Source of the DNA: Liriodendron chinense
Lineage: Eukaryota; Streptophyta; Magnoliopsida; Magnoliales; Magnoliaceae
Length of the DNA: 64,000 nucleotides
Assembly: GCA_003013855.2 (NCBI GenBank)
Contig: ML058577.1
Coordinates: forward strand, 1,922,001 to 1,986,000
Direction of reading: 5' to 3'
This document shows, in pieces, positions 35,227-44,659 of the stretch. The position numbers and the translations under genes are program-made. The notes under the pieces are model-generated. The model was given only the letters and a program-made list of their open reading frames with translations. It was not told where the DNA came from and ran no database searches. Every line of letters begins with the position of its first letter. Within the stretch, counting starts at the first letter, position 1.

Positions 35227-35964
35227 TTCATTCATATCCAATTCTTCATCACTATCAACTTCAGATTCTTGTGTAGTGTGTGAAGTTTTCAGCACGGTGT
35301 TTCTACTTTTTGGGGATTTCTTGAAATGAAGTTCATGGGTCTGTAGAGATCCTAGTAAATCTTCTATTTTCATAGTATCAATATCTCTACATTCCTCAAT
35401 AGTTATGACCTTGGAGGAGAATCGTTCGGGTAAGGATCTTAGAATTTTCCTACAAATGCGCGGATCCGAAATTCTCTCCCCCAATCCCCACATAGCATTG
35501 GTGACATCACTCAGCCGGTGTAAAAGTCCATGAAGTTCTCATGTTCTTCCATTTTCATATTCTCAAACTAAGTTGTCAAGAGCTGAAGTTTTGACCTCTT
35601 GACTGTACTGGTTCCTTCATGAGTAGTTTCAAGGATGTCCCAAGCTTCCTTGGATGTTGTGCAATTACAAATTCTTTTGAACTCATCCGCTGAAACGGAC
35701 AAAAGATAGCATTGAGTGCCTTTGCATTGCTAATGTATCTCAGTTTTTCAAGATCAGTCCATAAGTCATCAGGTTTGACTGTGGTGGTGGTGACCCCTCT
35801 GTGGTTGTGCTCAAAAGGGGTATTTCATATTTGAGTTCCATAGACCTCCATGTTGCATGATCCAATGATTGCAAGAAGACTCTCATTCTTGCTTTCCAAT
35901 ATGCATAGTTTGATCCATCAAAATATGGAGGTTTGGAAACCATACTAGAATCCCCTTTTGACAT
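35227..35964 (-). pseudogene. Ty1/copia Gag (DUF4219/UBN2-type), partial
   Basis: Starting at the ATG at 35964, the protein opens with KPPYFDGSNYAYWKARMRVF, the copia Gag N-terminal motif. A second piece at 35493-35227 has RKILRSLPERFSSKVITIEE and the LLGSLQTHEL motif of the UBN2-type Gag. The frame is broken between the pieces (about 35740-35500), and the gap removes the rest. The primer site and LTR lie just upstream on the same strand, so this is the 5' part of a minus-strand copia element. No copia integrase or RT is in the window. Confidence 0.82.
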
Positions 35965-36018
35965 GATTTCAAGCTTCTAGAGTCGGATCACACTCCGGGC
36001 AGTTACGCCTTTGAGGAG

Positions 36019-36036
36019 GAACCCGCTCTGATACCA
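36019..36036 (-). promoter_or_regulatory. Primer binding site of copia element
   Basis: The minus strand reads TGGTATCAGAGCGGGTTC, complementary to the 3' end of initiator tRNA-Met, the usual copia primer. It lies two bases inside the LTR end. Confidence 0.88.
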
Positions 36037-36038
36037 AT

Positions 36039-37600
36039 TGAAAATGCGGTATAAGTTTGATTACCGCTGTTGTAGAAGCAAGAAACAAGTTACCTTGTCC
36101 TAGAGGGGGGTGAATAGGACACTTTTAAATTTCTCAATACAAAGTATTCTTAGAACACTTTTATCAAACACAAGATATGCAGGATATAAATCAATAAAAG
36201 CACATGTGAAAGAAATAAATCAGTTCATCCATTCACCACATAACAAGAGATTTTTATAGTGGTTCGGTTATGTACCTACTCTACTCCCGGCTGATCCACT
36301 CACTCCTTGAGTGGCCGGATTTCACTATCACTATGTTTTAAATGAGGTTAACCATAAACCTTAACAGCCTACAAAAGGACTTACGACTCAACACATGGAT
36401 TCATCCTTCCATAGGACTAATCCATGACCACTTAGTCCTACACAAGGGCTTGTCCTACTCAAGGACTTGTCCTACGCAAGGACTCTACCGAGTTTGGGTC
36501 TTCAAACTCTGAAACCCAAATCTCAACTTGAGGAGGTTTCTTGGACTCGAAAGACTAAATATACTTAGCTGATTGAGTCCCTTGATGATGCCTTTGTTGA
36601 AGAAGCTTCGGCTTGTACGGAAGACATCTTCTTCAGCTCCCTCGATCAGCAACCTTGCTCCGGATGACCCATTGTAGATTCCAAGGTGAGGGATTGAGGT
36701 TAGGTTGAGGCTATTTTGGGATATGGCTTATATATGAGGAAAGCTTCTACCTAAACCACCATTAATGGCATTGATGACAAGAGAAAGTCTATGAGAGGTA
36801 GGTCAAGATGCCATTAAAGAGGGGTTGAGTTCATGATTCAATCCAAGCTTTGAATGCTTAATCAATGTTGGTCAGATCAACATGGATTGAAGTATGAACT
36901 CAACAAATCAAAGGGTTTGGAAGAAGGGGATCTCAAGAAGAAGGCTCACACAAACCCTAGATGTTGCTCAAGGTGTCTTGGGCAAGATCCAACCGAGTTC
37001 TATAAATAGATTATGACATTCAACGGTCAGAAAACGGTCAGCTCGATAGGTTCCGATCGATCGGACATAAGTTTTAGCCAAATTTGAAAACAGGTTCTCC
37101 GATTGATCGGACTTAGTTACGATTGATCGGAATACCCTGTCCGATTGATCGGACAGATGGTCCGATTGATCAGAATTTCTTCCAAAGAGTTGATGTAGTT
37201 TTTCTGGAAATTTCTCCGATGGATCGTATGTGTTTCCGATGGATCGGAGCACCCTTTCCGATGGATCGGACAGACCTACGATTGATCGTAAAAGAGTCCA
37301 GAGAGTTTTTCATATATTTGCTGGACAATTGTACGATTGATCGGACATACTGTCCGATTGATCGGAACACACTGTCCGATGATCGGACAGCCCTCCGATG
37401 GCTTGGAAAAGTGTCCAGGAGTTTACAATGTAACTGGACTATTCTCCGATGGATCGGACACATTGTCCGATTGATCGGACATCTATCGGACTATTCTCCG
37501 ATGGATCGGGTATGTATCGAGAGAGCAGACTTATAGTTTTTCAATTTTGAAGCAACTTCTGCTACCAAGAACCTATCCATTGCTGATCTTAATGGAAGGT
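36039..37600 (-). repeat. Copia 5' LTR (outer end uncertain)
   Basis: The LTR ends at 36039 (ATTTTCA on the minus strand) next to the primer site. It contains the phrase CCTAGAGGGGGGTGAATAGG and GTGGTTCGG, seen in LTRs of SIRE/Maximus-type copia elements. A TATATAAG-like box is near 36730 on the minus strand and a TATTTATAG near 37000. The dyad array at 37052-37510 lies upstream of these. I could not place the outer LTR edge; 37600 is approximate. Confidence 0.6.
37052..37510. repeat. Hierarchical array of TCCGATNGATCGGA dyads in copia LTR
   Basis: Near-palindromic 14-mers start at 37052, 37099, 37119, 37141, 37162, 37214, 37235, 37257, 37277, 37332, 37353, 37374, 37394, 37445, 37466 and 37497. 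Within groups, spacing is 20-22 bp. The four groups start at 37099, 37214, 37332 and 37445, about 115 bp apart, separated by related spacers with a TCCAAAGAG/TCCAGAGAG phrase. Confidence 0.85.
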
Positions 37601-38086
37601 GGGCTATAGATGGTGCTAAGGGTGTGCCTAGAAAGGATTTGGGCCATCTATAGGAGGTTTTGGGATCAAAGGTTTGGGTGAGAGGCTTGAGGCTGACTTG
37701 ATCTTTGGAAAGCTTTGTCTTCAGCCGCCAAGAAAACTGTCTTCAGCCGCAAGGGGACTCGACGACACACTAACCATAGTAATTGACAAATCTTTGCATT
37801 AACACATACCTCTGAAGGAATCGTGCAAAGAACGCCTTCTGGCGCGCGCAAAACGGAGGTGTACGTGACTTCCCCGGACTTGGCCAAATTCCTTAACAGA
37901 CCCCGCTGATCACTGTGATCAGAACTGTTCGGAATCAGAGCCGTGACCTCTTTATAGTTTATGATGAACAGTGCAAGTGATTGCGCAACGAAACGGGCCC
38001 CACAAACGCCCCAAAACTCAAAACCCAACCGATGGAGCCCAAATTTACGTGTCCGACACACCCTAAAATCCGGCACTTAACTTACA

Positions 38087-38795
38087 GGTGCGTTGAGCCC
38101 AACGCACCCGTAAATTAAGTCCCACGCACCCTGAAAAACAACATGCTGACCCGCCATTTCGCGAAGGCCCACGCATCCAACACACCTTGAAAGCTGATCA
38201 ACGCACCCCACAATCAACGGATGGATTAAAAGATGGGTTCCAGGTGCGTGGAGCCTCACGCACCCAACAGATGAACCCCACGCACCCGTATGATCTTCGG
38301 ATACTTGCAATGAGGTAAACAGGTGCGTTGGGAGCGTCCAGCAGGTGCGTGACACGTGGCGTCCTGCTATTGGTCAACTTCACCTATAAATACCCCTCGA
38401 CCCGCTCATTTACGAGAGACGAAAGAGAGAGAGAGAGCTCCTGCCGCCGGAAACCCAAAATACTCGTCGGAACCCTCGCCGGAACACCCTTCCATCCATC
38501 GGGATCCCATTTTTGGGCGCGGACGCGTCACTAAGGTCTGGATTCTATATATTAAAAACGCACCTGTAAAAGGACTTCACGAGTCTAAAAGGACATCACG
38601 CATCTATCAATTCAGTCCCCACGCATCTGTAAATCCAGCCAAATCAAAGTTCGGCGGAAAGTTCCCAACGCACCCTGTACGTGCACCAACGCACCCTGAA
38701 TACGCACCAACGCACCCTCAAAATCGTCTGGGAATCAGCTTTGAATTGACAGGTGCGTGGAGCCCAACGCACCCGTAAATCAGGTCTCACGCACC
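38087..38795. repeat. Array of 17 ACGCACC/GGTGCGT motifs around a TATA box
   Basis: Exact copies start at 38087, 38102, 38124, 38201, 38243, 38258, 38280, 38322, 38344, 38559, 38669, 38689, 38702, 38710, 38752, 38767 and 38789, in both orientations. Three pairs (38087/38102, 38243/38258, 38752/38767) form inverted repeats with exactly 8 bp between the arms. Confidence 0.85.
38385..38392 (+). promoter_or_regulatory. TATA box of unassigned LTR-like sequence
   Basis: TATAAATA, 26 bp after the G-box CACGTG. It sits in the middle of the ACGCACC array. Confidence 0.55.
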
Positions 38796-39818
38796 CTGGA
38801 ATCAGCCAATTTACAGATCATGTTAGCAGGCGTGCCGGGCCCAATTTTGAGTATTTTTTAGGATTACTGGAACCAGTCTTGGGTATTTCGAGCATTTCGG
38901 ACGCAATGGAACGGCCAAGCGAACGTTTTGAGAACTCTAAATGAGCAGAATCGAGCATCTTCAAGATTCGACCCTATTCAACGCAATGAACGGGGTAACT
39001 TCCCGGAAAGGAGTCGCCAACATCCGGGGCTATGCAGATATGTTGGTATTTACGTTCACTACAAAGGCATGATCCGATTTGTGCTAAAAGCTGGCTCAGC
39101 CGGGCCTTGATTACCACAATAAACCGTGCTGAAGAGCTTCAATCCCTTACAAACCAATTACTCAACTGCCACGATGCAGCAGTCGATGCCCTACCCATTT
39201 AAATGGTACCCGCCGGTTAGACTGCGCAGGTACACACCACTGCAGAGCGGACTTCCCGAGGTCACCTGTCCCTACATTGACAGGCGCGGGCCCAGAGTCG
39301 TCCATCTCAGTAATAAACCCTGACAGTCCTAACCCGGGTCTCCGGTCAAAATATGGGACATAGACATCTGACTAACGCAAAGTGGTTTAGTACAGTAAAA
39401 CAAATATAGGCCCCATGGCCATAAACTCTAAAAAACCTATTCCCGACTGACTAGTCTTTTACCTTTTAATCAAGGGTCATCGATCATTCGATGTAATTAA
39501 GGGTCCGTGCCAGACCACGGCCTGAAATGTACAAGATCTCAGAATCTCTGGAATAAAATTCGCTTTGCGATATCTCTTCGTGTGTACTCTTGTGGATGCT
39601 TATGATTGTCTATGAATGTTTCCATTACTCAGAACCCCCAGAGCAACAAAACACAACATTCCAGAGAATGTTCATTCTCTAGTTCTAACAAGGGTTTTCT
39701 ATTTTTTTGGGTTTTGGGTAGAATGCTATGCAGATGAGATTGTATGAGGACTAATGACTTTCAAGTATGGGAATGATTCTGTTTTTCAAGTTGGATCACG
39801 ACTAGTGGGACTAGCTCA

Positions 39819-39836
39819 TCCCCAGCAGAGTCGCCA
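39819..39836 (-). promoter_or_regulatory. Primer binding site of Tat element C (inverted)
   Basis: The minus strand reads TGGCGACTCTGCTGGGGA, identical to element A at 18698-18715. The bases 39691-39839 match the leader of element A around 18570-18718. Confidence 0.85.
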
Positions 39837-39839
39837 TTC

Positions 39840-40694
39840 TGTGGACCCTCGCTGTTCCGCGCTCCCACACGACGTTCTCGTCCCTTTCCTTTCGGGAAAA
39901 GAAGGAGATGATGCGTGTGAGTGTGAATCACCGTTTGTGCCACTGGCTTGCCTAGTTCTCGAGGGCTTTGTTTGGTTGTCGTGTTAAGCTGGATGTGTTT
40001 AAATGAGTTTATATAAGACTAGAGTCGTCACTAGCCAGTTACTTCGAATCTACAGTCGACTAGACCCCGTAGAAACGTTAGAGAAGGGGATCCGAAGATT
40101 CCTTCCTCTAAAATGACTTCTTTTGATCTGCGGCCAAAGATTCAAGGTAAGGGATCACGGTTACAGGGTGGAATGAGGTTAAGCACCCCACACACTGCCC
40201 ATACCGAAGTATGGTCTCTACTTCATAGAATCAAACTAACACTTGAAAGTCTGTTTTAATCCTCGTACATTCTCATAGATGACATGATGCATGAATGCAG
40301 GTCTGAACAGTAAGAGTTTTTATGGGCAGGTTCCACTAACAGGTAAGTCCAAAGCATACGCTCGAATTGACAGGTGCTTTATGCGGAATGCATGCTGTGT
40401 GTTTGAATGATCAAAGTGCTTGTAGTGATATGTACATGAATGCAGGTCTGAACAATAAGAGTTTTTGATGGGCAGGTTCCACTAACAGGCAAGCCCAGAG
40501 CATACGCTCGAACCGACAGGTGCTTTATGCGAAATGCATGCTGTGTGTTTGAATAATCAAAGTGCTTGCAGTGAAGCAGGGGGGTTGGAAGAAAAGTAAA
40601 TGTTGCACTTATGCTAGATGCAAATGAGATGATGCTGGAAAAAGAGTAGCTGGATGGACGGAGGTGTCGCAAGGGTTGACTTCGAGTGGATGGA
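39840..40694 (-). repeat. Second part of the 5' LTR of Tat element C (inverted)
   Basis: It matches 18719-19580 of the element A LTR and ends at the inversion break. It contains two diverged copies of a unit of about 150 bp with GAATGCAGGTCTGAACA near 40294 and 40438; element A has the same duplication near 19164 and 19312. Confidence 0.85.
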
Positions 40695-42465
40695 GCCATC
40701 GGCTGTGTCCTCAGCCAGCACGACGAGACCGGGAAGAAGGAACAAGCAATATACTATTTGAGCCGAAAGTTCACCGACTACGAGACCAGGTATTCCCCAA
40801 TCGAGAAGACTTGCCTCGCCCTAGTCTGGGCAACTCAGCGACTCCGTCAATACATGATTGCATTCCCTATTCTCCTCCTCACTCACATGGATCCGCTCAA
40901 TTACCTGTTCGAGAAACCGGCACTAACTAGAAGGATAGCTAAATGGCAGCTACTCCTGTTTGAGTTCGACATCACCTATGTCACTCAGAAGGCAATCAAG
41001 GGACAGGCCCTCGCCGATCATCTTGCCACTCACTCTCTCCTGGATTATCAACCGCTCAAGACATTCTTCCCTGATGAAGATCTCTTGCTTATCGAATGGG
41101 AAGAAAAGAAGAAGAAAGATGAGTGGACATTATTTTTTGATGGCGCAGCAAATTCTAAAGGAAGTGGTATTGGAGCAATCCTCTACTCTCCAGATGATGT
41201 CCCTATTCTTATCTCAAGGCGCATAGCATTCGAGTGCACCAACAACATGGCAAAGTACGAAGCATGCATCGTTGGCTTAAGGGAAGCCATAATCTTGGGC
41301 GTCAAGAAGCTACGAGTATTTGGAGACTCACAGCTTATCATCAATCAGACCAATGGCGAATGGAAGACCAAAGACAAGAAGTTGATACCATATCATGTGT
41401 ATCTTGAAAATATGATCGAAGAAATCACATTCTCATACATGCCCAGAGCCAAAAACCAGTTTGCCGATGCTCTCGCCACACTCGCGTCAATGCTCGAGAT
41501 CCCGAAAGGAGCTTTAGAATGGGAGCTCACAATCAAAATTTAAAAGAACCTGCTTTTTGCCTGCAAATAGAAGAAGCCGAAGCTGTCCCTGACAAACCCT
41601 GGTATGCCGACAGCAAGCAATATCTCGAAACCCAAGAGTATCCAGAGTCAGCAACAGCAACAGATCGCGGAACCATCCAGCGTTTGGCCGGCCAGTTCAC
41701 CATCAGTGGCGAAGTTCTTTACAAGCGATCCTATAATCACATCCTCCTTCGATGCGTCGATGAAACAGAAGCTGCAAAGATCATGGAAGAAATACACGAA
41801 GGAATATGTGGCCCACACATGAACGGGCACATGATGGCAAAGAAGATTCTACGACTCGGCTACTATTGGCTCAACATGGAGACAGGCTGTTGCTAGCACG
41901 TCAAAAAATGCTTCAAGTGTCAGGAGCATGCGAATCAAATCCATGCCCCCTCATCAGAATTATACAACCTAACCACCCCCTGGCCCTTCTCCATGTGGGG
42001 ACTCGACATCATCGGTAAGATTAGTCCCAAAGCGTCAAATGGTCATGAGTACATACTTGTGGTAGTCGACTACTTCACCAAGTGGGTAGAGGCAGCCTCG
42101 TACACCACAATTGCAGCATCTCAGGTGATCAAATTCATGAAGAATAACATCATATGCCGATATGGAATCCCTAATGTTATCATCACAGATAATGGGACCC
42201 CGTTCATCAACAAGAAGATGGATGACTTCCTCAGCAAGTCCAAGATTCAACGTCATCGATCAAGCCCCTACCGTCCCCAGATGAATGGTGGGGTAGAAGC
42301 CGCAAACAAGACAATCATCAGGATACTCGAGAAGATGGTCCTGACCTATCGAGATTGGTCAGATATGTTCCCATATGCACTTTGGGCCTATCGAATGTCT
42401 GTACGATCTGCTACGAGCGTTACTCCTTTCGAGCTTACTTATGGAATGGAGGCAGTTCTGCCAGT
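40695..42465 (+). pseudogene. Tat RNase H, archaeal RNase H and integrase, element C
   Basis: It continues the protein broken at 29536. Gypsy RNase H (IGCVLSQHDETGKKEQ), archaeal RNase H (WTLFFDGAANSKGSG) and the integrase zinc region (HEGICGPHMNGH) are present. The integrase core has D in MWGLDIIG, D at 42188 and E at 42296, the D-35-E spacing. Breaks: a one-base loss near 41540 moves the frame, and a TAG at 41894-41896 replaces a Gln present in element A (CCQHV). Element B is inserted after codons for AVLPV; the protein resumes at 52872. Confidence 0.9.
42461..42465. other. Target site duplication CCAGT, left copy
   Basis: CCAGT directly precedes the 5' LTR of element B and is repeated at 52872-52876 directly after the 3' LTR. 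Confidence 0.95.
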
Positions 42466-42725
42466 TGTTGAGCTCTTAATTGTGCATATTCTAACCCCAA
42501 TTCATCACTCATTGTGCAAGGTTTGTATGGTTTGTAAGCTAATTCAATGCATGTTTTGTGACTACAGGATTGAGGGTGGACTCTACTCAATTGAAGACAT
42601 AAAGAGCTCACTTGAGATCATTCTGGTGAATAACATTTGAGGATCAAAGAAGAAAAGAAAGAAAGAACTAAAGAAGAAAAGAAAGCAGAAGAAAGAAAAG
42701 AAAAATACAAAAAGAAAAGAGGGCT

Positions 42726-43008
42726 GACCGGTCGTGACCGGTCGGCCAAGGAAGCCAGACTGGTCAGTGACCGGTCAGCCATGCATGTTTGGAGATATTG
42801 AGGACGTCCGACCGGTCATGACCGGTCGGATAGGATTGCTGGAACATCAATGGACATGGCTTCTGGGACTTCACTAGGACCGACCGGTCATGACCGGTCG
42901 GTCATTACTACTGGATGAGGAGAAAAAAAATACATCCGACCGGTCATGACCGGTCGGAATTGCTTGCTGGACTGATGTTCTATATGGCCCGACCGGTCAT
43001 GACCGGTC
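42726..43008. repeat. Array of paired GACCGGTC palindromes in Athila LTR
   Basis: Pairs of the octamer start at 42726, 42758, 42810, 42882, 42938 and 42991. Most have a 2-bp AT spacer, giving the 18-bp perfect palindrome GACCGGTCATGACCGGTC with octamers one helical turn apart. The bases just outside differ between pairs but often stay complementary (ACCGACC/GGTCGGT, TCCGACC/GGTCGGA). The array is 108-390 bp upstream of the TATA box. Confidence 0.92.
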
Positions 43009-43115
43009 GGCCATGCGTACTAAGTTAGAACTTTCTAATTTCTTCCCGAAATTCTCTGCGCTGCGTAAGTATTACGCAAATTTCCGATTCTTCCGACGTT
43101 CGGGATCCTCCAAAC

Positions 43116-43123
43116 TATAAATA
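43116..43123 (+). promoter_or_regulatory. TATA box of element B 5' LTR
   Basis: TATAAATA in CCAAACTATAAATAGACACC, repeated at 51897-51904 in the 3' LTR. Confidence 0.8.
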
Positions 43124-43281
43124 GACACCTAGGGATTGTTTCTAGGGTATCCTAGAAGGCTGGAAGCGAGGTTGGAGACTGTGGAAGTGGAGATTGGAGT
43201 TTCATAACTCCTTTTGGTTTGCTTTGCTGTTTTCATGCTTTTAGGAGTTGTTTCATGTTTCCTTGGATCATGAGCAGCTAA

Positions 43282-43305
43282 ACCTCTTAGCTAGGGCTAA
43301 GAGGT
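43282..43305 (+). ncRNA. Perfect 10-bp hairpin in the transcribed part of the Athila LTR
   Basis: ACCTCTTAGC, loop TAGG, GCTAAGAGGT, about 160 bp after the TATA box. It is present in all four Athila LTRs here (also 52063-52086, 57532-57555, 63791-63814). It would fold at the 5' end of the genomic RNA. Confidence 0.6.
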
Positions 43306-44090
43306 GAAGCTTGTAGTGTATCCAAGATGTTTTAATTCGTAGTTAAGTGGTTTTCAGTTTGGAATTCATGATTATGAACTAAGGTTTGAAGTTTATACAA
43401 GTTTTTAAGTAATTTCTCTTAGTCTTGTGATGACTCATGGATGTTTGGATGAATTACTTATCTTCTTATTTGGTTTGCAACGGTCTAGACCTGTATGATC
43501 TGAGGAATCGGAGTGCGCTCTAGCACTAAGCTCTTCATGAAGGGACTTCATGCCAAAGTTCTAGTTTTGGTTGATTATCTGGAATATGTATGGACTGTGC
43601 ATATAATTTGAATCCAGTTCAAATCATAATCTAGCCTTGTCTTGTGCGAAGACTTGAGGATGGTTATGATTGGGAATTGGACCTATAGAAAAGGTAAATG
43701 ACCTATGCAATGAGCATGCTCAGATCAGCCTAGAGTTGAGTGAACGTTATGTACAGAACTTACATGTTACAGACTTCTGGTTTAATAGTTCTATTATCCG
43801 ACTAGATAGACCTGACTGGTGATTCTAGTTGAGAGAATGGGAAACCACAGCGGATTGAACATCGAGGATTGCTACAAGTGGATCCTCGAACCCCTAGTGC
43901 CTTCTTATAATTGTTTACATTCAATTTAGCTTAAACTGTTAGTCACACACATTCTATTCAAACTTTGATTGTTAGCTTCAATAGAAACTTGTGGATGAGT
44001 TTGTGACATCCTACATAAGTCCCTGTGGATCGACCTCGGTATTACCGAGTTTATTACTACATCGCAACCCTACACTTGGGGAAGCGAACA

Positions 44091-44659
44091 AGTTTTTGGC
44101 GCCGTTGCCGGGGACTTTTGACGGTTTTTACAAATTTCTGAGATTAGTATCTATTTAGGATTTTTTTTTATTTTTAGACTAACTTAGTTTATTTATTTGA
44201 TTTTTCTTTTCAGGGATTTTTAGGAAGCCGAAGAAGAGTCAAGGATTTCAAGTGCAATTCAGGTGCTATCCTTCTAAAACCTTACTCTTCTCTTTCTCCT
44301 AGTCATTCTTATTTTATTCATCTCTTGTAGAGTGGGTGGAGACTCCTTTTGGATCTCTGAAAGGTCGGCCTTTTTGCCACTGGATTCCTATTGGTCGGCT
44401 CTGCCGTCTTGGATCACCTTGTGCTCAGGGATTTCTTTTCTCATCTCTACTCCTCTTCCTCCTTTTTCTGCACCTTTTCTCAAAAGATTCAAAGAGTGGG
44501 TGGGGTGTTCTCTGAACCCCTATTGACCAGGAGAAATCTGTCTCTATCTTTGTTTCTGGCCTAGCCATTGCAAGACACCTTGTGCTTCGGTCTTAGAGAA
44601 GAGTAAAGAAAAAGAAGGAAGAATTCTTTTTCCTTTTTGTTTCTTATTTTTGATTTTGC
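44091..44659 (+). other. Leader of element B with primer binding site
   Basis: The primer site TGGCGCCGTTGCCGGGGA is at 44097-44114, six bases after the LTR, complementary to plant tRNA-Asp as known for Athila. The rest is a T-rich leader with no supported gene. Confidence 0.9.

Larger units (their letters stand above)
37601..39690. other. Unassigned LTR-like sequence with promoter
   Basis: No coding region supported. A core promoter is suggested by a G-box CACGTG (38353-38358), a reverse CCAAT near 38369 and TATAAATA (38385-38392), followed by a GA-rich leader. The right edge at 39690 ends TTCTAACA and is followed by AGGG; AGGG also precedes a TGTGCC at about 37621, so a solo LTR of about 2.07 kb is possible. 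That match is short and not proof. Confidence 0.4.
29536..40694. other. Inverted block of 11,159 bp within element C
   Basis: At 29535/29536 a + strand LTR joins minus-strand pol. At 40694/40695 a minus-strand LTR joins + strand pol. Against element A, the two LTR pieces abut exactly (GTCTTGA then TCCATCCACTC) and the two pol pieces abut exactly (AGCAGCAGAA then GCCATCGG), with no base lost or gained. That is the result of one reciprocal inversion or of an assembly join. Confidence 0.8.
42466..44090 (+). repeat. 5' LTR of element B
   Basis: It starts TGTTGAGCTC and ends GAAGCGAACA. Inside are a purine-rich AAGAAAAG tract (about 42650-42720), six palindrome pairs, the TATA box at 43116-43123, and a 10-bp stem hairpin at 43282-43305. 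Confidence 0.95.

Noticed and set aside
37052..37510. CRISPR-like regular repeats
   Set aside because: Repeats are 14-bp dyads at about 21 bp with no unique 30-40 bp spacers, lie in a plant copia LTR, and no cas gene is present.
37666..38778. Frames of 92-140 codons on both strands
   Set aside because: They arise from the repeated ACGCACC DNA, overlap on both strands and show no domain.
18698..44114. tRNA genes at the tRNA-like matches (18698, 24752, 36019, 39819, 44097)
   Set aside because: Only 18 bases match the 3' end of a tRNA and each lies just inside an LTR end; these are primer sites, not tRNA genes.
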